NCBI GenBank assembly: GCA_032358255.1
Contig: JAULBX010025630.1
Span: 1-58,287 of the forward strand
DNA from: Heterotrichella gracilis
Lineage: Eukaryota; Sar; Xanthophyceae; Tribonematales; Xanthonemataceae
Direction of reading: 5' to 3'
Length of the DNA: 58,287 bases
Under the pieces are notes generated by a model. That model was not told where the DNA came from and did not search any database. It worked only from the letters and a program-made list of their open reading frames with translations. The position numbers were made by a program, and so were the translations under genes. Of the stretch, positions 1 through 9,412 are shown piece by piece; positions within the stretch are counted from its first letter, which is position 1; each line of letters opens with the position of its first letter.

Positions 1-571
1 TGTCCTCCACCTTGCACAGGAGCTGCTCTGGGGTTTCTCCATCATCCTGTGGCAGCCCATCAACCCTGAGGTTGAGCTTGCGGCTGTCCCTTTCCTGCAC
101 CTCAGCAACTGTTTGAGAGAAAGAATGGGTGTCTGGGGCACTGTGGGTTTTGGATGCAGCAAGTTCTGCGTGCAAGTGGGCGATTTCACGTTTCAGGACC
201 TCTATTTCAGTTCCCATCACCACCACCTCAGACGCGTGTACTACACTGGCAACAGGAATACTTTTCACTGCCATCTGGGACACGAGCCCATCCACCAAGG
301 ACGCGAGGACATCTAACCTCTTCCCGTACTCTAACTCGGAGCCGTCCGTCGGGGCGGGGGCCGCCCCCTTCCCCTTCGAGGCTTTCTCACCGAGGTATAT
401 GCTCACCGCCGCCTGAGTCATTGCCTTCGAAACACCCTTTTCGTACACCCCAAACCCTTTCGCTCACGCCTCCAACTCGTCCTTGGTAAAGTCCGCTGTA
501 TCGTACAGAGCCTGAGGGTAGGTGTAGGTGTCCTTGCTGAGGAACGCCTCGACCTTTGCCATCAACCCCAT
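1..571 (-). pseudogene. LINE ORF1-like coiled-coil protein relic, runs off the left edge
   Basis: The minus strand is open from an ATG at 571 to the window edge except for one in-frame TGA at 464-466. The start reads MGLMAKVEAFLSKDTYTY. The middle has a heptad-like stretch (EVVVMGTEIEVLKREIAHL), and near the edge comes KLNLRVDGLPQDDGETPEQ. That last piece resembles the start of the RRM-type domain in ORF1 proteins of L1-like retrotransposons (NLRIxGLPE...ET). ORF1 proteins are trimeric coiled-coil RNA-binding chaperones of the retrotransposon particle. ORF2 would lie to the left, outside the window. The stop sits in GEL-EA*AKGF context and no frameshift is seen elsewhere, so this is a recently dead or readthrough copy. 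Which LINE family here it belongs to cannot be decided. Confidence 0.6.
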
Positions 572-879
572 CGTGCGATCTACTTCCAACCACACACTGA
601 ACCAAACCGAACACAGCGAGTTTCTACCGAAAGCTTGTCTTTCACAGACTCTAAAAAAGTTTCTTAAAGCTAGTAACAACGACTAGAGCGCGCTTTACAG
701 AGGTTACAAAGTTGCCCGTTCAAAAGTTGCTTTAAAAAAAGTAAAATCAATTAAATTAAATTTAGATTAATAAAATACCGGTTTTATTACTGTAAATATT
801 GATATCTAATACTATTAGTGCAAATAAAACAAATAAATAAAAAGCTACGCTCCTCATCTCAAGTATGAGGGCGTTGGTT
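572..879. other. No gene seen; AT-rich spacer
   Basis: AT-rich sequence with homopolymeric A and T tracts around 730-840 and no credible reading frame on either strand. Confidence 0.5.
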
Positions 880-3096
880 GAGGAAGAGCCAGCCTCGGAG
901 GCTGGTCATTCCCTCGTGTGTCCCTACCATAATGGCCGAAGCCAGTTTGGCCCAAGAGCCTGACTTGGGTCCGGGCCTTAGCCCTCCCCTAATTGTGTGT
1001 GGCATGTGTTGTGGGATTGTTCCAGATGGGCCTTGGTGCAGTCGATTTCGTGGAGCCATTTAATTGCTTCAATTTGAACTTTGGTCATTGTGGTTCTAGC
1101 TGACAATTTTGATACTTCGAGTTTAATGAGAGATGCCATAGTTTGTGCTGCTCACTCCAAGGAGAATAGTGTGGACAGAATATTTTCTGGTTTATAGCCA
1201 AAATGGCTTAACTTGTCTATCAGATCTGTGTGCTGTTTGTCAGTCCTGCTTTGTTGGTGTTGCTGGAAGCGTCGACTGATCATTAGTTAGTTAGTTAGTT
1301 AGTTACATGCATTCCAGCAAGCCAGATTTGCAGTCGGTCTTGCATATGCGGCGCCCCGCAGCTCTTTCCTGGCACTGTTTGAACCACTAATTGATCCCAC
1401 GCGACTTGAGGTCCTGCTGGAGTAAGTCAGCCCATGTGGCCCTTGGCTTGCCTACCCCCTTTGCCCCCTCTACCTTACCAAACACCATACATTTAGGAAC
1501 CCTATCGTCTGATAAACGTCCTAAATGCCCCAACCAGCGTAGCCTAATGTCTCTGAGTTTGTCACTTAATCTTTGTAACCCACACTTACTAAGGAGAACG
1601 GAATTAGGGGTGTGCACCAACCTAGAAACCCCACACCGAGCCCTTGAACAATTATTTTGAAAAACCTCTAATCTAGCAAGTTGGGTTGGACTGATCATTA
1701 GTGTAATTCAATTATGTTGACAATGCCATCTGCAATTGCACCTCGCTCGTGTTGAATCAGCAGTCCACCCGGGCAAAGAGATGGACGTTGTGCACTTATT
1801 AAAAGATGTGGGAGAACCCATTCGGGGATGGTGCTAGCGTAGATTTTAGCAAATCCTGCTGGTTCCATTCTTTCTTGCCTTCCAATATCGGTCATTATGA
1901 GGGATGCATAATGCTGTCCATTGGAGATTGCTCGTAGTATTAATCTGCCTGCAAAGTTGTGTCTTTCTGTCACTTAACCTAAGAGTGCTAGGCATCCACT
2001 GACGCTGTGGTGGCCATCATCCATTTGCCTGCATAGGAGACAGTTTGGTGTAGCGGCATGGCCATATCTGTATGCTAGCTTGCGAGTGTAGAGTCCACCA
2101 TATCGGTATTGGAGAGCGTGTTTGTGTTCAGAGAAGGTAATGCTGGGGCTTGTTATGAGTTTTTTGGCGGAGTGACACATCTGCAAGAGGTATAGTATTT
2201 TGCCAGGCAGTGTAGTAGACGCTGTCTGTGTTGGATGCACCCAGGCTGTGTGTACTTTCCATGTGCTGTTTCAGTGGGGTATACAGTTTGTGTGTGTGTT
2301 TGTGTGTTTTTTGCGTCAGGGCACAAAGCCAAGTACAAAATTTGGTACATAGACATCAGGCATAAAGTGGTGCCAGACACGGTGGATGGAGAGCCAGCCT
2401 GTCTTCTCCATATGTTGCTGCAGGTGCTGCATCAGTGTCATATGCAGGCCAGTGCATGTGTGCATTGAGGGGGGTGCTGACACTGGATAAATTAATTTGG
2501 TTTTCATCCAGCTGAGATGCCGACACCTTTATCGGCGTTCCAATTGCCAACAATGCCAGAGTGAGCTTTGACCTTCACTATTGTGATGCGTGCTGGGCTA
2601 TTTTGAATTCCCATGACAACTTCCTCTAATAGCTTTTTATGCTTGTGGTATTTCATTATCCGTGGATGATTCAGCATTTGTATTTGCATGGTCCATGCTG
2701 CTTGGGCATGGTCCATGGTCCATGCTGCTTGGGCTGTCGCTTGCAATCACTGATCCTTTCCCAAGTTAAATGGCATAGTACAATGCCATTAATTCAGCCC
2801 TATTGATGGTTTTTGTTGGCCCTGCACCTCTTGGGTTGACGAGGATAGTGTTGCCTGCTTCCCTGTACTTGTGTGGCATGACTATTGAGGTGTCAGGGGG
2901 TGGTATGTATATACCAGACCCAAGACTGGTGCCAATTACTGCTTTGACAATGGGGTCTTCTATATGTTCCTCTGACTACCGTCTGTGTAAACTGCTTCTC
3001 TCCAGGGAAGTATTAGAGAGGTGCTTGGCGGGAACGTCTGCGTTGATTCAGAGTTCGGTAGATGTGTGTGGTCAACCTCAATCAGCTTTACTACAT
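880..3096 (-). pseudogene. Family C non-LTR retrotransposon ORF2 C-terminus with RNase H domain (degenerate)
   Basis: Read on the minus strand from about 3096 down, broken frames spell an RNase H domain: the first Asp in AVYTDGS (about 2985), then INRAELMALYYAI with the catalytic Glu (about 2790), then VKVKAHSGIVGNWNADKG with the C-terminal His/Asp (about 2550). A zinc-knuckle-like tail follows (CLLCRQMDDGHHSVSGC, about 2020), then TERHNFAGRLILRAIS (about 1960). This order is the 3' half of a LINE ORF2. It resumes beyond an inserted element, at 1273 down to about 885, with DLIDKLSHFGYKPENILSTL and VQIEAIKWLHEIDC. Several stops and frameshifts make it non-functional. The RT domain is not present here. 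A family A LINE (1288-1688) splits it. Confidence 0.75.
1274..1702 (-). mobile_element. Family A LINE, 5'-truncated copy with 14-bp target-site duplication
   Basis: The minus strand encodes the last ~100 residues of the family A ORF2: KCGLQRLSDKLRDIRLRWLG, LGRLSDDRVPKCMVFGKVEG, GKPRATWADLLQQDLKSRG. It ends in the family's 3' tail, seen on the plus strand as (TTAG)n at 1284-1301. The same 14 bases, GACTGATCATTAGT, flank both sides (1274-1287 and 1689-1702), which is a target-site duplication. The copy is severely 5'-truncated, as is typical of target-primed reverse transcription. It sits inside the family C relic, so it is younger than that element. Confidence 0.85.
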
Positions 3097-3915
3097 AGTT
3101 AATTACATGCATTCCAGCAATACAGCCAGATTAGCAGTCAGTCTTACACATGCGGCGCCACGCAGCTCTGTCCTTGCACGGTTCGTAGCACTTATTGATC
3201 CCACACGCTTGGCGTGAGGTCCTGCTGGAGTAGATCAGCCCAGGTGGCTCTTGGCTTACCTACTCCCTTTGCCCCCTCTATCCTACCAAACACCATACAT
3301 TAGGAAACCGATCGTCTGACAGACGTCCTAAATGCCCCAAACACCCTTGCCTCATGTCCCTGAGTTTGTCACTTATGATTTGTTGCCCACACTTACTAAG
3401 GAGAAAGGAAATGGGTGTGTGTGCAAACCTTGAAACCCCACACAGAGTTATTAACCAGTTATTTTGGCAAAACCCTTTATCTAGCAAGTTGAGCCTAATA
3501 GCCCAGCTGTCAGCCCCATAAAAAAGGGTTGTCAGCACCACTGCACTAAAAACCCGGTACGTGCGTAAACTGATGTGCCTGTTGCCATAAAACACCTCTG
3601 AGCGACGCAAAAGCGCCACCTGCACGGCTAAGGCTGTGGGATATCTGTAAAAAAGTGAAAAGGCTGGGTGCAAGCTTGACTCAAGCTGAGCTCACACCCT
3701 TGCTTGAACCCAGTTTGCATAGGACAGGAATCTGAACACCCACCAAAAGCCTCCATAAAGCAGGTGGTGCCGGATTGTAATTCCCTAAGCATGTGCACCA
3801 CCTTGGCGTCTGCCCCCCGCCGCAACATGTTTTCCCACGCAAATCCCCTATCTACAGAGTCATACGTATTTTTGGAATACCTGAAGCCTACAAAGCCCAA
3901 TACGGGCTTTAACAT
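3097..3915 (-). mobile_element. Family A LINE fragment: RT joined to ORF2 C-terminus by an internal deletion
   Basis: The upper part (about 3915-3690, minus) holds RT residues around the first catalytic region, with NTYDSVDRGFAWENML and GFKQGCELS. The family's normal FVDLTKAYDSV reads FVGFRYSKNTYDSV here, so the catalytic Asp is lost. The lower part (about 3640-3280) jumps directly to the C-terminal region with FSAVVLTTLFYGADSWAI and LRDMRQGCLGHLGRLSDDR. The YADD segment between them is missing. The 3' end (tagttaattacatgcattccag) is at 3097. It abuts the family C relic, so it may also have inserted there, but no duplication was found. Confidence 0.75.
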
Positions 3916-4204
3916 CGCTGGGGTGGCCCAAGGAATTTTGGTGGAATTTATATGAAAAATTAAAGAACTAACGTCCTTGAACAGGCGCGTTGGTTAAGGA
4001 AGAGGATTTAGCGAAGGAAAAGGGCATTGCCCATTTGTCCACCGTTTCCCCTACCATGGAATTTAGGTACCGGTGAATTTAGATATTGACCGGAAATGCA
4101 TACAGGAGGACTTTAACATATCACTGTGGTATATTGAAATCCTCCTGATGCGAATAGGGATTCGAGGGACTATTTTTATTTCGGCGCAAGCCCTGCTCAC
4201 CCGC
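3916..4204. other. Unassigned spacer
   Basis: No reading frame on either strand looks like a known family. One GCGTTGGTTaAGGAAGAG segment near 3985 resembles a segment near 870, so some of this is probably repeat. Confidence 0.3.
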
Positions 4205-4710
4205 AAAAGATGTGATTACATATTACAAGATTTACAAGATTTATTTGACAGTCACATTCAAAGAGCCAACCTGGGCTCACAAGACTGTTGGGGGCACTTG
4301 AAAAGTCACCCCGATTGCTAACAAATCTGTGAATTAATGGATCTCCATTGGCCCCACATTCACTACCAAAATTGCTAAACAAATTTCTGGAAATGCCATT
4401 ATAGCAGCTCTGTAATGATACTATAACATCGTGGTATAACGGACAGTCAAAAATAATATGTTTTTGATCTTCAACATGATGCTGTCTAATCGTCTCAATA
4501 TTTGCACAACCTATGCTCATATTCAACGCATCTCCACCTACCAGTTTCGACATCGAGATCATGGGCCCCCATTTTAAACCTAGCCAACTCAACCCTATGG
4601 GTTTTGCACAAGTCTCAAGTTAAATTTTATGCCATTGATCCCCAATCACCACCGTGTATGCTAACATCTTGCATAGTTTTCCTACTTGCATTGACTGTGA
4701 CCTCCAGGTC
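4205..4710 (-). mobile_element. Family B LINE 3' end (ORF2 C-terminus plus 3' UTR)
   Basis: The minus strand shows the family B C-terminal zinc-binding-like block (CANIETIRQHHVEDQKH, then DCPLYHDV) and LIHRFVSNRGDF, followed by the 3' tail seen on the plus strand as tattacaagatttacaagat near 4215. The same block recurs at 22.4, 40.7, 43.4, 51.7 and 54.1 kb, which defines the family. It contains frameshifts and is 5'-truncated. Confidence 0.75.
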
Positions 4711-4797
4711 ATGCATATCATTTCCTTGACTACCTATAGTGAAAGGAATATCAAGGTATGTGTATCAGGCATGAATTTAACCTCAAATATTTCACTT

Positions 4798-6623
4798 ATG
4801 TCAGCTTTTTTCGCAGTGCGGGTTTATGCCCAACAGGGGCACAGCTGATGCGCTTTTCATACTCAGGAGGCTTTTGGATAGTGCCTGGGAGGAAAATGTA
4901 CCTGTCTTCCTAGGGTTTGTGGACCTTACTAAAGCCTATGACTCTGTAGATAGGGACACAGCGTGGAAGGTGTTAGAACTGAGAGGTGCTGATCCCAAGC
5001 TTGTTAATTTACTGAGGGAGCTGCACCTTGATACGACGTGTGTGGTCCGTGCCTTTGGGGACGTTTCCCCCCCCTTTCAAATATGCACCGGTTTAAAGCA
5101 GGGCTGTGTTTTAGCTCCTCCCCTTTTCAATTTAGTGGTAGACACGGTGGCAAGGCAAGTGCTTGAGGTTGTGCAGGACCTTGGCATTACCATTGCTTAC
5201 AAGGTAGATGGCCACTTGTATAGGGCCTCGTCTCATAACGTTAAGGGTAACCTGCAGCTTATCGTTTTTCTGATAATGTATGCGGATGACATCACTCTGG
5301 TCTGTGGATCTCAATTGGAGGTGTCAACAGCACTTTCTAGGGTGTTTGTGATTTTCCAGAAGTGGGGATTATTAGTTAGCGTCCCTAAGACCAAGATTCT
5401 AGTTGTAGCAAGAACTGAACAGGAACTGCCCGTGGTTATATTACCGTACTGGCAATAAAGGTTCGCCCCCCATTTAAGAAAACAATTATAAAGCATGGTT
5501 TTCAGTTTTGCCCCAGGGAAATTTTAATTTTAAGAATTTCTCCCAACCTAAAACTTGATTTTGAAAGGCAGTATTGGCTAAGTGCCCTGCGTTGAACATC
5601 GTTGTATAGCACTCTATTTGTATCGATCCTGTCGCATTCTTTTGGAATAGTCGAGCAGGTGCTTTTACGACACTGCAAAAATCGTACGCGGGATCACGAT
5701 CCGAGATGCAAACCCAGTCGTCCGTCGAACGAACAGCACGAACAGTTAGATAGGGCCTCGAAACAAGTTTTAACGATGTTTGGAGAGCCAAGTTTAGGTT
5801 TGGGCACGAACAGGAGCAATTATAGCCATTTCGCCCAACAGGGAGACAATTTTAAAATTTATAATGCATTTCGCCCCAGACCAAACGATGAATTATAAAA
5901 AAATCGCCAAAAAACAATGATAGAATTATTGGGGGCGAACCTTTATCGCCAGTACGGTAGACGGGCAGCAGGTGGAAGTGGTGGACAAGTTCACCTGTTT
6001 AGGAAGTGTTTTTACTAATGATAACACTTTAGACGCGGAGATATCACACCGCCTTAGCCGTGCAGTTGGCGCCTTTGCGTCGCTCAGAGGGGTTTTGTGG
6101 CATAACAGGCGAATTAGTTTGCGGACAAAATGCCGGGTTTTTAGTGCAGTGGTGCTGACAACCCTTTTATATGGGGCTGACAGCTGGGCTATTAGGCAGC
6201 CCCAACTTGCTAGACTAGAGGTTTTTCAAAATAATTGATTAAGGGCTTTGTGTGGGGTTTCTAGGTTGGTGCACACCTCTAATTCCGTTCTCCTTAGCAA
6301 GTGTGGGCTACAAAGCATAAGTGACAAACTCAGGGACATTAGGTTGCGCTGGTTGGGACATTTAGGACGTTTATCAGACGATAGGGTTCCTAAATGTATG
6401 GTGTTTGGTAGGGTAGAGGGGGCAAAGGGGGTAGGTAAGCCAAGGGCCACATGGGCTGACTTACTCCAGCAGGACCTCAAGTCGCGTGGGATCAATAAGT
6501 GGTTCAAACAGTGCCAGGAAAGAGCTGCGTGGCTCCGCATATGCAAGACCGACTGCAAATCCGGCTGTATCGCTGGAATGCATGTAACAAACTAACTAAC
6601 TAACTAACTATGTCAGCTTTTTT
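4798..6623 (+). mobile_element. Family A LINE, 5'-truncated, with 14-bp target-site duplication and a nested TIR element
   Basis: This is the best family A copy. ATGTCAGCTTTTTT occurs at 4798-4811 and again at 6610-6623, bounding the insertion. Inside, the ORF starts within the RT: RGTADALFILRRLLDSAWEE, then FLGFVDLTKAYDSVDRD (catalytic Asp), then GLKQGCVLAPP, then FLIMYADDITLVCGSQLE (YADD box). The C-terminal half resumes at about 5960 (VDKFTCLGSVFTND, FSAVVLTTLLYGADSWAI, ATWADLLQQDLKSRGINKW) and ends at GMHVTN with a stop at 6593-6595, followed by the (AACT)n tail. One further stop (TGA, 6237-6239) is present. The 5444-5957 insertion splits the RT. With only the RT C-terminal part left, it is non-autonomous. 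Confidence 0.9.
5444..5957. mobile_element. 514-bp MITE-like DNA transposon with TA target duplication, inside LINE RT
   Basis: The left end CCGTACTGGCAATAAAGG and the reverse complement of the right end CCGTACTGGCGATAAAGG match at all but one base; the match extends through GTTCGCCCCC, giving inverted repeats of about 27 bp. The dinucleotide TA flanks both ends (5442-5443, 5958-5959), as for Tc1/mariner-type insertions. Removing the element with one TA brings the two halves of the LINE frame together in phase. The interior has no transposase-like frame, so it would need a transposase supplied in trans. Confidence 0.85.
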
Positions 6624-6664
6624 TGTGTTGGCAACACTTCGGAAAGACCTGTCTTGACATTTCT

Positions 6665-7102
6665 TCATACCTGGATCCTTTCCATTCCTTCTTCACTTTT
6701 CTTAGTGAGATTCCTAGTAAACCAAACTTGGTCATTTATACTATGATGAAGCATCTGCTTCTTGGCCATTATATATGTATTGCTGTCCAAAGAAATGTTT
6801 GTCAAGCGGTTGTCAGGAACTTGCAAAAGTACACCTAACTCCGCGGTTGGAACTTCTCCACGTTTATTGCGTTCAGTCTGCATGATAGGCCAGTGCTGAA
6901 GCCTTTGCTGCAGAGCCTGCAGTACTTTTATCTCGTCCAAGTTGTGAGCCATAGGGAGCATCATGCAACCCATACAAGATTTGCTATTGTATGGTGCCAT
7001 AAATAAGGTCACATGCCAGGGGTATAGCTGCCAAATCAGAGGTTGTAATATATAATTTATGGTTACTCTTGTAAGGATAGCATGTGCGTGTATGCGCTTC
7101 AA
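6665..7102 (-). CDS. Unrecognised 145-codon open frame overlapping the exon of the next gene
   Basis: The frame is open on the minus strand from 7102 to a stop at 6665 and has protein-like composition in its second half (HNLDEIKVLQALQQRLQHW, RNKRGEVPTAELGVLLQVP, LTNISLDSNTYIMAKKQ). No family is recognised. It overlaps, in another fr ame, the proposed last exon (6984-7027) of the gene at 6984-7851. Either this frame is an alternative terminal exon of that gene, a separate gene or TE remnant, or a chance frame. I cannot decide between these. Confidence 0.35.
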   Translation of the reverse strand: MKRIHAHAILTRVTINYILQPLIWQLYPWHVTLFMAPYNSKSCMGCMMLPMAHNLDEIKVLQALQQRLQHWPIMQTERNKRGEVPTAELGVLLQVPDNRLTNISLDSNTYIMAKKQMLHHSINDQVWFTRNLTKKSEEGMERIQV

Positions 7103-7851
7103 GGCAGTTGTAACCTAGATTTGCCATTCATGAGATGACACGCCAAACACTGGAAACTGTACCGCCAGTGGTCCATGAGCTTATGTGGCTATAGGAGCCT
7201 CAGTGCTGTCTTCAGCAATTGCCTGTACATACCTGTACCCCTGGTGGATGCCATCACTTCAAAATTGGAGGCCGTAGCATAGGGACAGTGCCACTGTGGC
7301 CAGGTGTTGTGTGAGGGTCTCAAGTGCTTGAAGAAGTGCGCACGTGATATCGTATTGTCTGAGTTATAACATCATACCAAGAACAATCGTGAAGTGGTAG
7401 CAGGTGCTGGGTACTATTATGGTATCCCATGCAAAATGAATGTTAGTTTGCTTGAACAAAAAACTGGATTCTTTTAAAATTCCCACTAAGCAGCAGACAG
7501 CTGCTCGTAGAATCGATGTGCAGTAAGTACTGTAAACACCAAGTCCACTTTCTTTGGATGTGCCATTATACAGCAAAATACATGGAAGGCATCTAGATGG
7601 AGATCTTAATAAATCATCATGCTGCAAGGTATATTCTTATGCAACATCGTAAAATGATGTGGCACAATAGCACAGTGGGGGGACCAGGGTCAGGACTAAG
7701 GTCCATGCTGATCAATTTTGTGTTCCTTGTCGTTTGGCACACTAGGCACCTTGCCGGGAAACGGTAATTGCAGATTATGAAAGTGTTCAATTGCCCAACT
7801 TTTTGCGGTGTCATTGTTTTCCAACAAGACATTGATCATCGTCATATTAAC
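6984..7851 (-). CDS. Unknown spliced gene, C-terminal four exons
   Basis: Four minus-strand exons fit together in phase: 7851-7750 (VNMTMINVLLENNDTAKSWA..LPFPGK), 7621-7378 (HDDLLRSPSRCLPCILLYNG..), 7358-7233 (HFFKHLRPSHNTWPQWHC..FEVMASTRGT) and 7027-6984 (IPLACDLIYGTIQ, then TAG). Borders are K|GTGCCT, CTTGCAG|CAT, G|GTATGA, AACTCAG|AC, G|GTATGT and TTTGGCAG|CT, and every phase agrees. That gives about 171 residues. The first exon may continue upstream (acceptor AAG|GTT at 7851) or start at one of its ATGs. Exon 7621-7378 is Cys-rich with a hydrophobic stretch (ILRAAVCCLVGIL). I do not recognise the family. It may be the 3' part of the gene whose exons lie at 10466-11687. Confidence 0.6.
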
Positions 7852-8637
7852 CTTCAAAATAGAACCCTAAGAATCGATGTAAAATGAGGTCTGTCACATG
7901 CTGGCCAGTCCGGAAAAAAATGGGATTGATGTTGTAAAAAAGTCCAAACACCGGTACTTACACCAGTGCCCACCCTAATGCCGGTAAAAATGAAGCATGT
8001 ATATGTCAATCTATTCAATCACCGTGCAAGACTACTAGAAACAAAATCTTGGCATTTGAAAGCGTGACATCCCAACCTGCATACATTACTATATCTTTGC
8101 AATCGCGCTTTGAAAAAAGAATTGCAAATATTGCATCAAACTAAGGCTGTTTTGGGTTTTCCTTGAGGTTATATTTTAAATTATTTTATATGACAATGTC
8201 CGACATCTTGCCAAACAAAATTGACACCTCGCAAAAACCCGGCAAGTGATGAACTTTGATGTTCTGCAAACAATCACGGTTATTTGGCAAGAATCCTAAT
8301 GCGCCCAAACAACATGGATCACACAAAGGGTTAAATTGCACCCCTGGTCTCCCCATTATGGTACAATAGCGAAATGCTAAACACTCATGTACATGCGATT
8401 TATCATCTAGTTTGGGTGCAAAGCACAGGGGATGCATACAACGACGAGGATTTATGCATGTACCCTGCCTTGGGCAGCAAATTTGCTACACAACCACCAG
8501 ATTTGCAATTTATCACTTTCCATATGGTGTTTATAATGTATATATACAATATCCCCACTGGGACCATACCTAGGACCTGGTTGATGGCCTTTTGAGGGAG
8601 ATGGGCAGAAGTTGAACTGGATATAGTCCCTATTGCT
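7852..8637. other. No confident gene; spacer
   Basis: Minus-strand frames around 8190-8440 are open but not protein-like. Part of 8200-8340 weakly resembles the family G repeat seen at 48.6 kb (TGTTTGGGC..TTGCC..GGG). No splice-consistent exon was found. Confidence 0.3.
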
Positions 8638-9053
8638 GGCACTCTCTGATTCCCCACTCTGGGGCCGAGGACCATGGTCCCGATTTCCGCCGAATTTCGA
8701 ACTTTTAAAAACGGTGCTGCAAAGGTAAAGGAGAGGTGTATCTATGGTTTTCGAATATTTTTTTGTCGATTAGAAGTGTATCTACTCTTTTCGAAAAAAG
8801 GTTGGTATTTTTCCGACGTCGTTTTGAGTCGTTTTGCACGCCGACTTCGGGACGATTTTGACTGGTTTTAAATTTGAATGACTTTGCGAACGAAATATGG
8901 GCATTTCCCGCTTTTTAGGCACCATTTTTCAAAAATGGTATTAATCATATTTCGAGTGCAAATATCGAATATGTTCTCAAAAGTGGTGCCTTAGAACCAG
9001 AAGGGGTCCAAATTGAATGGTCCTTGCCCCCTCCCGAAATTGCTGAGAGTGCC
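8638..9053 (+). repeat. Family R1 inverted-terminal repeat element, copy 1 (416 bp)
   Basis: The element starts GGCACTCTCTGATTCCCCAC and ends ..TTGCTGAGAGTGCC, so the outer nine bases (GGCACTCTC) are inverted repeats. The interior is rich in TTTTCGA/TCGAAAA motifs and has no coding frame. A related element lies in the opposite orientation at 52466-52821, and partial copies at 34570-34690 and 42310-42480. The conserved interior runs CCCCACTCTGGGGCCGAGGA.. and ..GCTGCAAAGGTAA. A non-autonomous DNA transposon is the likely nature. Confidence 0.75.
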
Positions 9054-9412
9054 ACCACTATGGATGTAGTTCATCATCAAAATATTGATTGTACATGACA
9101 GTCAGGTACAACATGCCCACCAATATATACAATCTTCTTTTTTTTACAAAATTTGATTGGGGGTAGCGTGGGCAGTACAATGTAGTCAGCCATATATGCG
9201 GCGGACGTTGGTGAGGGATGTGAGACAAATGCACATGGTGTGGGAGTTTTTTTGCAGCAGTCTTTGGGGTGGGATCAGCACCAGTAATGTTTGCACCACT
9301 GGTGGATTTGAGCCAGAGGTATACTAATAAATAAGTCACTATATCAGTATACCCCTGTTTGCACTAGAGGACGAGCATCATGCACAGTGTGATCATCACG
9401 TGATTGTGCACA
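9054..9412. other. Spacer with short palindromic TGATCATCACG repeats
   Basis: No coding frame is convincing. At 9370-9430 the motif GATCATCACG occurs twice in a short palindrome-rich stretch (catcatgcacagtgtgatc, cacgtgattgtgcac) just upstream of the start codon of the plus-strand gene. It could lie in that gene's promoter or 5' UTR. Confidence 0.3.

Noticed and set aside
1284..1301. (TTAG)n run as a telomere or CRISPR-like repeat
   Set aside because: It is the 3' tail of a LINE copy; the same tail follows ORF2 codons at 6595 and 10838.
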